A stretch of 64,000 nucleotides of DNA from an uncultured Bacteroidales bacterium (GCA_949285735.1 CASEAQ010000005.1:1-64000), one strand, 5' to 3'. Counted from the first letter of the stretch, positions 6,918-16,775 are shown. Program-made: numbers and translations. The notes: generated by a model not told the origin, from the sequence alone.

Positions 6918-9251
6918 TCACTTCTTCAATACAGTTCTGAAGCCAAACAAGCCTCCGGCATAGTTGCCAGGGTGTGATTTGAAACAAACCTGTATGCTAT
7001 CTTTCCCACGAGTAAACGATGCAGGTATGTCATACACGGCATCAAACAGCTTGTTGCCATGCTCGCCACTAAGTTCCACAGTCTTGAACAGTTTGCCGTC
7101 TATCAATATATCAAAATTGCGTTTGTCCTTGTCGGCTACCCAGTATGAACATATCATCTGCATATTGCGTTTGCCGTCAACTTTCGCATCGAAGGCAAAC
7201 CACCCATCAAAAGCATGGCGGTAATTATGCCCATCAACAGCTCCCACCGACGAGTTCTCCGATGTCAGATTATGGTCGCGTTCGGGCTGCATCTCCCCGA
7301 TGCGCAAGTTGTCGATGGTTCTTGCCTCAAGGTCTTTCCGAGCCTGAGCCTGACGCATAATTTCGCGCGACTTCACCCTCCAGTCACTTTCGGTATAGGC
7401 ATCGAAATACACCGCATGTTTCTGCCCGTAAACGGCATAAAACGGAATTAGTTTCTGCGCGTCCGACACCGTGGTTGCAATCGTGAATGACAGCGACGCA
7501 TCATCTTTCCGCGCCGTTCCAAGCACCGACTTGTTGTCATCATACACAAAGCACGGAATATCCTCGACATTCAAGTCGCCCTCGCCCAACGGAGCAGCCA
7601 GCAACACGGGGCCATAGAATATTGCCATTCTATCGGGATTGTCGGGCATCGCAACCGTGTATAAGTCCATTGGCAATTTTACATCGAGCGAAACACCTTC
7701 GCCCCATTTCCCGTTTACGGTTGCATAAGTTCCCGACGGGAATTTCATATCTGCCCTGCCATCACTGGCACTAACCGTCATCGAGTCAGCCAACCATTCG
7801 GGGCAACGTATATAGAGCGGGAATTCCTGCGCTTCGCCTTCAAAAGAGATATGAACAACATCGGTTTCGGGGAAATCGGTTTCCATCTTCACCGTCAAGC
7901 CACGTTCTTTCCAGTCAAGTTCGGTAGGTATGAACAGGTTGACATACAGCCCTCCATCGTCCACCGACTTGAAAAACACCGACTCGGCATACTTCACATG
8001 GTTCTCGATTCCGCTGCCTACACAGCACCAAAATGAGTCGAACGGTGTGCTGAAAATTTTTTCCGTTCCCGATTCAAGCGGTACACTGTAACACACCATG
8101 CCGTCCTCGGGATTTTGTGAGGCAAAAATGTGGTTATACAAAGCCCGCTCATAATAATCCATATACTCAGACTTTGCTTCCCAGCCAAACAAGTGCTTGG
8201 TCAACTTCAGCATATTGTAGGTATTGCACGTTTCCGACGTAAAGGCACTCAGCCTGTCGTTCAATTTGTCGGGTTCACCCAAATGTTCATAGTTGCTGTT
8301 GCCGCCGTTGGCATAGCTGTGATGGTTCACAATCCTACCCCAATAGTAAGTGGCAATCTGCTTCTCCTTTTCATCGCCCGTGAGTTCATAAATCCTTGCC
8401 TCACCTATGATTTTAGGCACTTGCGTATTGGAATGCTTTCCTGCAAGTTCATCGCGCTGCGCAGCAAGCGGGTCGAGTATCGCCTTGTGGTAGAACTTCC
8501 TGCCAAGGTCTAAATATCGCGTGTCGCCAGTCATGGCATACACCTCGGCAAGCACCTCGTTCATTCCGCCAAACTCGCAAGCCATCATCTTCTGGAATTG
8601 CTCGTCGCTCAATCCGCCGAATTTGTCAACAGCCCAGTCCGATAGTTTCACAACCACATCTTTGGCATCATCATTCCCTGCCCAGTAATAGGCGTCAATC
8701 AACCCTTCCCATATCTTGTGCATGGTGTACCAAGGCACCCAGCCGCCATTCAAGTCAAATCCCTGCGAACGAATATCGCCTGCCGACACTTCGTTCCATA
8801 TACGGTCTTCATCGGGAATAGCTCCCACATATCCCGTGCCCCGCGCCGCCTGGCACTCTGCCAATTGGTCAACAATATAATCAACGCGCTCCTTAAACCT
8901 CTCATCGCCACTTGCAGCATACATTTTTGAACAAGCCGTCAGATAATGCCCAAGGGTATGCCCCGACACACCCCGGCTTTCCCAACCGCCATAAATCTCA
9001 CCCTTGGGTTCAAGTCCGGCGTTCAACCTGAAGCGGTGCAAAAGCCTGTCGGGCGAGATGGCAAGCAACCATTCGCCATCTTTGTCCATGGCATTTTTGA
9101 ACATGCACCCCTCCAAAAGCCTGACATCCGACAACGGAAACTCCTCAGCATCGCGCGTGATTTTCTCTGCTACAACAGGCTTGTGAGAATCGGCACAAGC
9201 CCCCATCAAGAGCATCGAGCCGCACAACGACATCAACAATACCTTTTTCAT
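6918..9251 (-). CDS. GH127 beta-L-arabinofuranosidase, lipoprotein
   Basis: An (alpha/alpha)6-barrel enzyme of the DUF1680/GH127 family that cleaves terminal beta-L-arabinofuranose. With the start at 9251 (MKKVLLMSLCGSMLLMGAC, lipoprotein-type signal; an ATG 8 codons upstream is possible) the zinc/catalytic set of the family is present: E340 and C342 in T-S-E-T-C-N-T-Y-N-M-L, C409 and C410 in F-W-C-C-V-G, and a candidate acid/base E322 in N-S-N-Y-E-H-L-G. In HypBA1 the equivalent second-motif cysteine is the nucleophile. Beta-sandwich domains follow, and residues from about 655 match the extra C-terminal domain (DUF6805 type, ending FGFRTVLKK). Starts 2 to 26 bases after the methyltransferase gene, so it is translationally close to the corrinoid module. 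Confidence 0.9.
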   Translation of the reverse strand: MKKVLLMSLCGSMLLMGACADSHKPVVAEKITRDAEEFPLSDVRLLEGCMFKNAMDKDGEWLLAISPDRLLHRFRLNAGLEPKGEIYGGWESRGVSGHTLGHYLTACSKMYAASGDERFKERVDYIVDQLAECQAARGTGYVGAIPDEDRIWNEVSAGDIRSQGFDLNGGWVPWYTMHKIWEGLIDAYYWAGNDDAKDVVVKLSDWAVDKFGGLSDEQFQKMMACEFGGMNEVLAEVYAMTGDTRYLDLGRKFYHKAILDPLAAQRDELAGKHSNTQVPKIIGEARIYELTGDEKEKQIATYYWGRIVNHHSYANGGNSNYEHLGEPDKLNDRLSAFTSETCNTYNMLKLTKHLFGWEAKSEYMDYYERALYNHIFASQNPEDGMVCYSVPLESGTEKIFSTPFDSFWCCVGSGIENHVKYAESVFFKSVDDGGLYVNLFIPTELDWKERGLTVKMETDFPETDVVHISFEGEAQEFPLYIRCPEWLADSMTVSASDGRADMKFPSGTYATVNGKWGEGVSLDVKLPMDLYTVAMPDNPDRMAIFYGPVLLAAPLGEGDLNVEDIPCFVYDDNKSVLGTARKDDASLSFTIATTVSDAQKLIPFYAVYGQKHAVYFDAYTESDWRVKSREIMRQAQARKDLEARTIDNLRIGEMQPERDHNLTSENSSVGAVDGHNYRHAFDGWFAFDAKVDGKRNMQMICSYWVADKDKRNFDILIDGKLFKTVELSGEHGNKLFDAVYDIPASFTRGKDSIQVCFKSHPGNYAGGLFGFRTVLKK

Positions 9252-9277
9252 AACCACCAACCAGTTTTTTCTCAATG

Positions 9278-10294
9278 TTATTTATCAGCATTATACTCCT
9301 CAAGAGCGGCATAGAAAGCGTCTATGTTGCCAAAGGGCACCTCAGGCGGAGTGTCGCAGCCAGTCGAAAGTATGAAATTACTCCACTTTTCCATCTTGCG
9401 CAACAGCGACAATGTTTCCTCCTTCTCTTTCTCGGGTGTCGCCATCTTCATCACTGCAACAGGATCAATATTGCCCATTATCAAAATATCCGACGGAGTT
9501 TCTTCGGCGGCTGCCACCATGTCGGTCTGGTTGCCAAAGTGCAATCCTGCCGCACCAGTTTCGACCATTGCAGCCGTGCAATGTCCCATGTTGCCGCAAT
9601 TGTGCAACACCACCATGAAGTCATCGTCCTGCACCTCGCTCACAATCTTCTTGACGTATGCCGACGAGAATGCCGAGCAATCTTCGTTTGAAACCAGCCC
9701 TGCGGCAGGTTCGGCAACAATCACTCCGTTGATACCAGTCGCTTTCATTGCACGTACATACTCGGTTATGAATGCCGTGCACTTATCGAGCAACAGGCGA
9801 ATCGTGTCGGGTTCGATATATATCGCCATCATGAGTTCCGACATATCATACAACCGCCCAGCCAACGAAAAGGGTCCAATGCAGCCTCCGAAAACTGGCT
9901 TGTCGGTTATTGTCGAAGCTGCGATTCTATTGGCTTTGAGGTATTCGTTTACGCGTCCACAGTCAAGCGACGGCACTTCAAGAGCCTCGACATCGGCTTG
10001 GTTCGACAACAACCGCCCTACGACACTCGGCACTTCATTTTCCGAGAAGAATATATTGGCACCAAAAGCCTCAGCCTCTACCGTCAAGTCCATAATTGCA
10101 GTCGAAGCTGCCGCCGGATAACGTTCGTTCAACCGACAAATGGCATCGGCATGAATCTCGCCATTTGTCACAGCCTGCCTAACTGTGCAACCACACAATT
10201 CTATTCCTGGGTGGGTCATGATGGGTATCGCAATCCGCTTGGGCGATGACATCTCCTGTTTTCCCCACTCCGTCATATTTATCTTAGTTTTCAT
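9278..10294 (-). CDS. MtaA/MtbA-like methylcobamide methyltransferase (URO-D family)
   Basis: A 338-residue TIM-barrel protein of the uroporphyrinogen decarboxylase superfamily, of the branch that moves methyl groups to and from corrinoid proteins. The zinc ligands typical of MtaA/MtbA are visible: H231 and C233 in V-L-H-N-C-G-N-M and C313 in S-T-G-C-D-T-P-P-E-V-P. Such zinc sites activate a thiol that accepts the methyl group from methylcobamide. Coenzyme M is not expected in Bacteroidota, so the acceptor is unknown (homocysteine, another thiol or, less likely by family, tetrahydrofolate). Its ATG overlaps the stop of the upstream gene by 4 bases. It would serve as the second methyltransferase of the module encoded at 9278-12604. 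Confidence 0.8.
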   Translation of the reverse strand: MKTKINMTEWGKQEMSSPKRIAIPIMTHPGIELCGCTVRQAVTNGEIHADAICRLNERYPAAASTAIMDLTVEAEAFGANIFFSENEVPSVVGRLLSNQADVEALEVPSLDCGRVNEYLKANRIAASTITDKPVFGGCIGPFSLAGRLYDMSELMMAIYIEPDTIRLLLDKCTAFITEYVRAMKATGINGVIVAEPAAGLVSNEDCSAFSSAYVKKIVSEVQDDDFMVVLHNCGNMGHCTAAMVETGAAGLHFGNQTDMVAAAEETPSDILIMGNIDPVAVMKMATPEKEKEETLSLLRKMEKWSNFILSTGCDTPPEVPFGNIDAFYAALEEYNADK

Positions 10295-10959
10295 CGTTTC
10301 CTTTTATAGCATTTCTTGTTATTGCAAATCTCGCATCTGTATGGTTGCGGCACCAACTCGGCACCCAACCCATAAAAACCACTGACCGATTTCTCGGGCG
10401 TCATCAGACAAGACTCCGACAGCCTCACCCCACATGGCGCATCGGGAAAGAACGAGAACAACCTGCGCTGTTCGGCAATATTCCACCCGCAATATCCCGG
10501 GCTATATGGCAACGTGTGGAACAACTGGCTCGATTTGCCCAACTCCTTCCCCACCGCTGCCGCACACGAGTCGGCTATGACACTGCCTATGGAGTCGGCT
10601 ATGTAATCCCGCACGATGTCGCCCTGCGACTTCAATTCTGCCAAGTAGCCGTTATACTCCTCGCCAGCCGTGGCTACAAACAGGCACGCCTCGGTCATTC
10701 CCTCCAAATAGGAACATATAATCCCACCAGGCATGAATTTCTCGCCACCTATTTCAATCTCCTGTTTTGAAATTTGTCGGGCATCGAGTATCTGGCACAC
10801 ATAACGAGGACGGCAACACTGGCGAATCGCACCATGTATTTCATCTATCAGGGCAAGGATACCGTCCTCTGGAACAGTATCCTTGTACCCCATAGAATGA
10901 TATATGTCGTCGCAAGTATATCCGAGGTCGTCGATGCTCAACAACCGTTCTTCTAACAT
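10291..10959 (-). CDS. Stand-alone MetH-reactivation-domain-like protein with Cys-rich tail
   Basis: The 222-residue protein resembles the C-terminal AdoMet-binding reactivation domain of cobalamin-dependent methionine synthase. The clearest stretch is 151-196: P-Y-S-P-G-Y-C-G-W-N-I-A-E-Q-R-R-L-F, corresponding to MetH's R-x-x-x-G-Y-P-A-C-P AdoMet motif, then GVRLSESCLMTPEKSVSGFY, corresponding to the MetH T-E-S-x-A-M-x-P-A-A-S-V-S-G segment. The tail carries C209-x2-C212-x4-C217, suited to metal or Fe-S binding. Role inferred: reductive methylation or electron delivery to rescue the Co(II) corrinoid protein encoded next door. Its ATG overlaps the stop of the corrinoid-protein gene by 7 bases. 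No RACE-type ATP-dependent activator is present in the window. Confidence 0.8.
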   Translation of the reverse strand: MLEERLLSIDDLGYTCDDIYHSMGYKDTVPEDGILALIDEIHGAIRQCCRPRYVCQILDARQISKQEIEIGGEKFMPGGIICSYLEGMTEACLFVATAGEEYNGYLAELKSQGDIVRDYIADSIGSVIADSCAAAVGKELGKSSQLFHTLPYSPGYCGWNIAEQRRLFSFFPDAPCGVRLSESCLMTPEKSVSGFYGLGAELVPQPYRCEICNNKKCYKRKR

Positions 10960-11591
10960 GCTTTCAACACATTTTTAGCCAATATCACGGCACCGTTGGC
11001 ATTGGAGCTATAACCATCAGCACCTATGCTTTGTGCAAACTCCTCGGTAACAGGTGCACCGCCGATTATCACCTTGACTTTGTCGCGCAATCCAGCCTCC
11101 TGCAATGCATCTATCACCTCCTTCATGTAGGTCATCGTAGTTGTCAACAATGCCGACAAGCATACTATTTGGGCATTATGCTCCTTTGCAGCCTCAACAA
11201 ATTGCTGGGCTGAGATGTCAACACCAAGATTCACCACCTCGAAGCCGCACCCTTCAAGCATCGAAGCCACCAAGTTCTTGCCAATGTCGTGCAAGTCACC
11301 CTTTACCGTGCCTATGACAAGTGTGCCCAACGATATGGCAGTGGAATCTTTCAACAACGGTTTCAATATTTCAAGGCAACCTTTCATGGCGCGAGCCGAC
11401 AGCAGCAAGTTGGGAACAAATGCTTTCCCGTCTTCAAACCGCTGCCCTATTTCTTCCATTCCCTTTATCAGGTAGTCGTTGATAATTTCCTGTGCACCGA
11501 TGCCCTGTGCAACTGCCTCATTGACAATGGCTGTAGCCTCGGGGAGCTTGCCTGTCACTATATATTTCTTTAAATTCTCAAGATTTTCCAT
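10953..11591 (-). CDS. Corrinoid (B12-binding) methyl-carrier protein
   Basis: This 212-residue protein has the architecture of MtaC/MtbC/MtgC-type corrinoid proteins: an N-terminal four-helix cap (about residues 1-85, with GAQEIINDYLIKGMEEIGQRF and FVPNLLLSARAMKG) and a Rossmann-like B12-binding domain. The cobalt-ligating D-x-H-x-x-G motif is D99-L-H101-D-I-G104, followed by the S-x-L segment (SALLTTTM) and the G-G-A-P-V turn that cradle the nucleotide tail. It shuttles a methyl group between two methyltransferases as methyl-Co(III). It is flanked by both partner methyltransferases and the reactivator, with 8 bases to the upstream gene and a 7-base overlap with the downstream one. Confidence 0.92.
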   Translation of the reverse strand: MENLENLKKYIVTGKLPEATAIVNEAVAQGIGAQEIINDYLIKGMEEIGQRFEDGKAFVPNLLLSARAMKGCLEILKPLLKDSTAISLGTLVIGTVKGDLHDIGKNLVASMLEGCGFEVVNLGVDISAQQFVEAAKEHNAQIVCLSALLTTTMTYMKEVIDALQEAGLRDKVKVIIGGAPVTEEFAQSIGADGYSSNANGAVILAKNVLKAC

Positions 11592-11599
11592 AACCTATT

Positions 11600-12604
11600 T
11601 TATTTCAATTGTTTCTGTGCAACTTCTATGAAAGCCAGCATATTTTCGAGCGAAGTGTCACCCTCTACCGAGTGCGACGGCGAGAAGATATATCCTCCGT
11701 CACGTCCGAGTGAAAGCAACCGCTCCGACTCGGCAATCACCTCTTCTCGTGTTCCATAGGGGAGAGTTCTCTGCATCGACAGTCCACCATGGAATGCGAG
11801 CCTGCCCCTGTATCGCGGCAGTATGTCATACACGTCCATCACTTCGGGCTGGAACGGATTAAAGCAGTTCAAGCCAATGTCAATCAAGTCGTCAAACAAC
11901 TCATCGACATCGCCGCAACTGTGTATCATCACATATTTCCCGGCAGCCCTCACATGGCCGTACATTCGCTTCAGGCGCGGATAGATAAACTCTTTCCAAA
12001 TATCATACCCCATTATAAGCCCCTTTTGTTGCCCCCAGTCGTCGCCGAAGTAAACGGCATCGATGTCATATTCGAGAGCCTTGTCAACTTGCGCTATGTT
12101 GTAGTCGCATATCACATCGAGCAACTCATGTACAAAATCGGGATTCAAGATGAAATCCATCAACAAGTTTTCCATGCCACGCATAGTCCATGCCCGTTCA
12201 TAGAGCGAGAACCCTATCTGGAAGCAACGGAACATATCGGGCTTTGCCTTTATCTCTGGTTCTATGTTGGCAAAGAAACGTGGGTCGTGCGGATCGGGAA
12301 ATTGGTAATCCTTCAACGTCGGTTCGGGAAGAACCACGCTCTTCACATCGCCTATATCCTTGTCGATACTCCTATCCCACACTACTCCAAACACATCTTG
12401 GTACAAGTTATTTCCAAGACTTTTGAAAAAACCTATGTCACTGCCAAGTTGCAGCACGTGGTTGCCAAGCATCGGGTCAAGGTCTTCAACCCCATAGTAT
12501 TCCTGCAACTGAGTTTTCGGCTCAACAGTAAATTTGAACGACCAAGGCACGTATGGCGGTTTCTTGCCATCGAGGACAGCCTTGATTACTTCTCTTTTAG
12601 TCAT
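11600..12604 (-). CDS. URO-D-family protein, probable substrate:corrinoid methyltransferase
   Basis: A 334-residue URO-D-superfamily TIM barrel, cytosolic, starting 29 bases after the GH115 stop. It has H228-S-C230-G-D like a zinc half-site, but where the MtaA-like partner has its third ligand Cys this protein reads [10 protein letters not shown], so a complete H-C-C site is missing. Its sequence is clearly diverged from the 9278-10294 protein. Because the operon already holds an MtaA-like enzyme, this one is best placed as the first methyltransferase that takes a methyl group from a substrate (an O-methyl sugar is the inference) and gives it to the corrinoid protein. A true haem-pathway uroporphyrinogen decarboxylase is unlikely given context and divergence. 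Confidence 0.72.
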   Translation of the reverse strand: MTKREVIKAVLDGKKPPYVPWSFKFTVEPKTQLQEYYGVEDLDPMLGNHVLQLGSDIGFFKSLGNNLYQDVFGVVWDRSIDKDIGDVKSVVLPEPTLKDYQFPDPHDPRFFANIEPEIKAKPDMFRCFQIGFSLYERAWTMRGMENLLMDFILNPDFVHELLDVICDYNIAQVDKALEYDIDAVYFGDDWGQQKGLIMGYDIWKEFIYPRLKRMYGHVRAAGKYVMIHSCGDVDELFDDLIDIGLNCFNPFQPEVMDVYDILPRYRGRLAFHGGLSMQRTLPYGTREEVIAESERLLSLGRDGGYIFSPSHSVEGDTSLENMLAFIEVAQKQLK

Positions 12605-12633
12605 AATGATATTTAGTTTTTTTGTTAGGTTAT

Positions 12634-15558
12634 TTATTCTCCTGCAATAGTTACATCGGGTCCCAAATACGACCGTTTCATGCCACCGAAGTCGATGACT
12701 ACTTTCTGTATCACCATTCCCGGGTCACCGCAAATCAACTTAAACGTATGCTTGCCCGGTTTCCCGATGTTCACATTCATCACGCTCACGGCACTATTCC
12801 TGAAAACATTCAGTCGCCACTCGCTCGAATATTCCTTTGAGTTGGTTGTGAGCCATTGCACCATTCCGTCATCGACCATTATGCCATATCGCGTGTCATG
12901 CTTCGAGTCGATGGGGAACAATGGCAACGCATATACATATATCGTGGCATTGCCGCCGTTGAATGTGTAAAAGTCATATTCGGCTCGGGGCGACTTGTTG
13001 GTAAACCACATATTGGGCACAGGCTTGGTGCCGTCGCCAAGCTGCACACAATCGTTTTCATATCCAAGCCCCTTGATAGTCCTTATTTTTATTTCGTCGC
13101 TGTCGAATTTGCGGTGGAATTTTCCTGCATTAATCGACACGCAACCATTATCTTCAACATACCAGCCTTTGATTTCGTCAACCGACGGAGCAGCAGGGTT
13201 GAACACTTGCACCATCACCTGCTCGGTCTTTCCAGCAGAAGCAATCTCTATCACTCCTGTCACATCTGCCCCGACAGGCACACTGTTCCAGTCGATAGCC
13301 ACGTCGATGCGGTCTTGCAGCAGCGTCTTGCCCGATGCCACCGACAGCTTTATCCAGTCTTGCACAGCACGAGCCGTCCATTCCAGCTCCTTGCTTCCAC
13401 GGTTGTATATCTCAAAAAACAACTCCTTCTTGGTGTATGGGTTCACGCAAGGCAATACATTCAACGTCGATGTGCCATAGGTGCAATCCTGCCCCAGAAC
13501 GAATATCTGCATATCGGCTACGTCGGGAACTTCAATCGTGTCAACAGGTGGCATATTCTGGTATGTTCCAGTCCACCCCGGAGTAATCGACATCATGTGG
13601 TTCCACTTGCCGTCGAGCATCTGATTGTATTTTTCGGTATAGTAGTCCAAGCTGTCTTGATATGCCTTTACCATAGCTGCACACTTGTTGGTTGCAGCCC
13701 TGCCTTGGCGGGCATACCAGCGGTTTTGCTGCGCTGTGAGCATCTTCTTGTTCATCAACGCCGCACCTTTCACCGGGTAATATACCAATTCATAAAATGC
13801 CGGGCGGAATTGTTCGGGCAGGGAGCGCATTATCTTCAGCCCAAGAGCCGAAATCCTGTCATACTCGCGCATACGGTCTTCAGCCTCATTATAGTTGACA
13901 AACGAGAAATCGGTGTCTATCACACGCTCCTTGTCGTGATAGTTGTTCCACTCATATCCCCAACCCATTGCCTCGGGTTTATGCTGGAATCCAAGCAGGA
14001 AATAAGTATCCATTATATCGGTCAAATCCTCCTTGTATTCTTCTCCGAAAATCGAAGCCAGATATTCGGCATTGAAGTCGTATGAATTATCGAAATTGAA
14101 TTTGTCGAAATCCCATGCCAACTCAAAGAAATACCTCATACCCAGCTCGCCGGGCTTTATATCGCCCACGTTGAGCAGCCAATAGCGGTCGGCACCTGTA
14201 TTATACGCCTTGCTCAATTCTTCATACATCAATGTTGACGGAGTTGTGTTGAGCCACAAATAATCGTGAGGCTCGCCGCAATAGGAAATGTGGTAATACA
14301 CACCGGCACCGCCCTTGCGCTTCTGTTCCTCCTTATTGCTCAACCGCTTCATGTAGCCATAGTTGTCGTCGGGCCACACAAGCGTAACGTGTTCGGGCAC
14401 TTCCAGCCCGCGCTCGTAAATATCCATCACCTCCTTGTAGGGAACGAACAACTGCGGCACCGAGTCGATTGGGCTATCGATATACTTTGCCAAGATGTTT
14501 CGCTGGTCGTCAAGGACCTCCTCTACAAGGCTCACTTCGCGCTCCTTTGGCACACCCACCAGCCCCGAGTCGTGTATTCCTCGCATGGCAAGCGTGTAGA
14601 AGTTTTCATACTTAGCATTCTCCGAGATGCGCTTGTCGAGAACCTTGTTAATACCCTCCTTGTTGGTGATATAGTTCCATTCACCCATAGTGTCGTGATG
14701 CCACTCGGTTACGTTATTGAACAACAACGGTTCGCAATGCGACGAAGTCATCACTATCGCATATCGGTCGGCGACCTCCTTGTTTTCGGGATATTTATTG
14801 AATGCTCCTGATCCCGGATGCATTGCCGGGGCAAGCATATTGCCCTTCAACCGCAATATCAGTTCACACACTTTGGCATATGTCTTGGGACCAATGTCTC
14901 CCAATTCGGGATCGAATGTCTTGGCTGCCCAAGGTGTGATGCCCCACCCCTCATCGTTGATGAATATGCCACGATACTTCACCGACGGAGATTTTGAGGC
15001 ATAGTTGAGAGTGTGCAAATACAATTTCTTCTTTTCTATCACAGGCACATCTGCCCACCAGTAAAACGGCGACACACCCATAGCCTCCGACAGTGCCAAC
15101 GTGCCATAGACTGTTCCTCGACGGTCGCAACCTGCAACGACCAATGCCCTTTCAACTCCACGGAAAGGATTGTCAACAACAGTCACGACATATTGCTCCC
15201 AGCCATTGGCTATCGGCGACACGTCCAACTTGCCGCTCTTCACAAGAGCATCTATAAGGGTGCTTTGTCCGACTGCTCCAAGAATCATCACCTCGCGTTT
15301 CCCGGCAACGTTTCCCGAAACCATCTTCACCGCAGGTTTCTTGCCTGTCACCCGTTCCAAGTCTTCGGCGAAAAGGTTGGCAACCGTCTCCACCACTTCA
15401 TAATCGTTCTTGTCGATATACAAAGTGCATGGCTTGCCATCGCATATCGGGAAATCGGTTGCCGACTTCCGCTCTGACGATATTTCGATTTGTGCAACAG
15501 CGTGATAGCTGCCCAAAGTTATCAAAAACAATATCAATAAGATTCGTTTCATTTTCAT
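12634..15558 (-). CDS. GH115 alpha-(4-O-methyl)-glucuronidase
   Basis: The 974-residue protein has a signal peptide ([23 protein letters not shown]) and then the GH115 layout: an N-terminal domain with [10 protein letters not shown] and [12 protein letters not shown], the TIM-barrel part with [43 protein letters not shown] and [15 protein letters not shown], a helical domain with the [20 protein letters not shown] segment, and a C-terminal beta domain to the end. Family members release 4-O-methyl-glucuronic acid or glucuronic acid from glucuronoxylan or arabinogalactan in the periplasm. It is third in the operon and directly precedes the corrinoid methyltransferase genes. An 86-base gap with a perfect hairpin separates it from the epimerase gene upstream. 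Confidence 0.9.
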   Translation of the reverse strand: MKMKRILLILFLITLGSYHAVAQIEISSERKSATDFPICDGKPCTLYIDKNDYEVVETVANLFAEDLERVTGKKPAVKMVSGNVAGKREVMILGAVGQSTLIDALVKSGKLDVSPIANGWEQYVVTVVDNPFRGVERALVVAGCDRRGTVYGTLALSEAMGVSPFYWWADVPVIEKKKLYLHTLNYASKSPSVKYRGIFINDEGWGITPWAAKTFDPELGDIGPKTYAKVCELILRLKGNMLAPAMHPGSGAFNKYPENKEVADRYAIVMTSSHCEPLLFNNVTEWHHDTMGEWNYITNKEGINKVLDKRISENAKYENFYTLAMRGIHDSGLVGVPKEREVSLVEEVLDDQRNILAKYIDSPIDSVPQLFVPYKEVMDIYERGLEVPEHVTLVWPDDNYGYMKRLSNKEEQKRKGGAGVYYHISYCGEPHDYLWLNTTPSTLMYEELSKAYNTGADRYWLLNVGDIKPGELGMRYFFELAWDFDKFNFDNSYDFNAEYLASIFGEEYKEDLTDIMDTYFLLGFQHKPEAMGWGYEWNNYHDKERVIDTDFSFVNYNEAEDRMREYDRISALGLKIMRSLPEQFRPAFYELVYYPVKGAALMNKKMLTAQQNRWYARQGRAATNKCAAMVKAYQDSLDYYTEKYNQMLDGKWNHMMSITPGWTGTYQNMPPVDTIEVPDVADMQIFVLGQDCTYGTSTLNVLPCVNPYTKKELFFEIYNRGSKELEWTARAVQDWIKLSVASGKTLLQDRIDVAIDWNSVPVGADVTGVIEIASAGKTEQVMVQVFNPAAPSVDEIKGWYVEDNGCVSINAGKFHRKFDSDEIKIRTIKGLGYENDCVQLGDGTKPVPNMWFTNKSPRAEYDFYTFNGGNATIYVYALPLFPIDSKHDTRYGIMVDDGMVQWLTTNSKEYSSEWRLNVFRNSAVSVMNVNIGKPGKHTFKLICGDPGMVIQKVVIDFGGMKRSYLGPDVTIAGE

Positions 15559-15588
15559 GTCAAGGTATTACCTGTTGGTATAGGTTGT

Positions 15589-15620
15589 TTTGCCAAGTGG
15601 GAAAATACCCACTTGGCAAA
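15589..15620. other. Perfect 13-bp intercistronic hairpin
   Basis: TTTGCCAAGTGGG (15589-15601) is exactly complementary to CCCACTTGGCAAA (15608-15620) around a 6-base loop. On the minus strand only AAAACAACC follows, not a T-run, so it is not a standard terminator. It sits in the 86-base gap between the epimerase and GH115 genes and may protect transcript ends or tune downstream expression. Confidence 0.6.
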
Positions 15621-15644
15621 GACCCAAAATTTACAAATTATCAA

Positions 15645-16775
15645 TTACTTCTCAACCGAGAACTTATAGATACACCTGCTTTGGTATTTTTCACCAGGGA
15701 GCAACCGTGCCGAGGGCCAGTCGGGCTTGTTGGGTGTATCGGGGTACTTTTGTGTTTCCATGCATACCGCAGCCCTAAAACCATAAACAATATCTTTTTT
15801 ACCTATTAAAGACCCATCAAGGAAGTTTCCACAATATACCTGTATTCCTGGCTCGGTCGTATATACCTCCATGCGTATTCCGCTATTAGGAGAGTATAAC
15901 GATGCCGCAACCTTCGATATGTCGCCCTTTGAATTCAACACCCAATTATGGTCAAACCCATTTCCATTCTTTATTTGCTGGAAATCGCAACCGATGCGCG
16001 ACCCTATTGTCACCGGAGTCCTGAAGTCCATCGGGGTCTCGTTCACCGTGGCTATCTCTCCCGTGGTCATAAACGTGCTGTCAACAGGGGTGTAATAATC
16101 GGCATTCACCATCATTTCATATCCCGAGTTGTCGCGCGACGGGTCGCCGTCGAGGTTGAAATAAGAATGGTTAGTCATGTTCACGATTGTCGGCTTGTCG
16201 GTCGTCGCCTCATAATTTATGTCGATTGAATTATCATCGGTCAGCGTGAACGACACTTGGCACGTCAGGTTGCCCGGGAAATTCTCCTCCCCATCCTTCG
16301 ATATATACGAAAGCACTATTTCATTGTCGGAATGGCTCACAACGTCGAACACCTGATATTGAAATCCCTTTGGTCCGCCATGCAAGCAATGCCCGTAGTT
16401 GTTTTGTGGCAATTGGTATTCCACGTTGTCGAGCGTGAACCTGCCTTGATTAATCCTGTTGGCATAGCGCCCTATGGTTGCGCCAAAGTCGGTTTCGTGC
16501 GACAGGTAGTCGTCGATATTGTCAAAGCCGAGGACAACATCCCTCATCTCCCCGTTTTTATCGGGAACCATCACCGACACTATTCGTCCGCCGAAATTGG
16601 TCACGCACACTTCCATGCCAGAATTATTCTTCAGCACATACAGCCCTGTCATCTTCCCGTCAACTTCCTGCTGGAAATTGGCTGGTTCAAGCCCCGATGC
16701 AGTGGTGCTGCCGCTTTCGCTGCACGATACCATTGCGGCAGCCGACATGAGAACGAAAAACATACTTTTCTTCAT
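15645..16775 (-). CDS. Aldose 1-epimerase (mutarotase), lipoprotein
   Basis: The 376-residue protein starts with a lipoprotein signal (MKKSMFFVLMSAAAMVSC, acyl-Cys at 18) and continues as a GalM-fold beta-sandwich: FGGRIVSVMVPDKNG, ATIGRYANRINQGRFTLD, HCLHGGPKGFQYQVFDV, catalytic His in V-N-M-T-N-H-S-Y-F-N-L, and the catalytic Glu in T-T-E-P-G-I-Q-V-Y-C-G-N. It interconverts alpha and beta anomers of a released sugar so that the permease or kinase can use it; the sugar (arabinose, galactose or other) is not evident. It lies 18 bases after the GH2 stop as second gene of the leftward operon. Gene symbol galM is often used but the substrate is uncertain. Confidence 0.88.
   Translation of the reverse strand: MKKSMFFVLMSAAAMVSCSESGSTTASGLEPANFQQEVDGKMTGLYVLKNNSGMEVCVTNFGGRIVSVMVPDKNGEMRDVVLGFDNIDDYLSHETDFGATIGRYANRINQGRFTLDNVEYQLPQNNYGHCLHGGPKGFQYQVFDVVSHSDNEIVLSYISKDGEENFPGNLTCQVSFTLTDDNSIDINYEATTDKPTIVNMTNHSYFNLDGDPSRDNSGYEMMVNADYYTPVDSTFMTTGEIATVNETPMDFRTPVTIGSRIGCDFQQIKNGNGFDHNWVLNSKGDISKVAASLYSPNSGIRMEVYTTEPGIQVYCGNFLDGSLIGKKDIVYGFRAAVCMETQKYPDTPNKPDWPSARLLPGEKYQSRCIYKFSVEK

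Noticed and set aside
11600..12604. Haem-pathway uroporphyrinogen decarboxylase (HemE)
   Set aside because: Operon context with a corrinoid protein and the diverged active-site region fit a methyltransferase-branch member better.
12605..12633. Cobalamin riboswitch controlling the corrinoid genes
   Set aside because: The gap before the first corrinoid-module gene is only 29 bases and no B12-box or long leader exists in this or neighbouring gaps.
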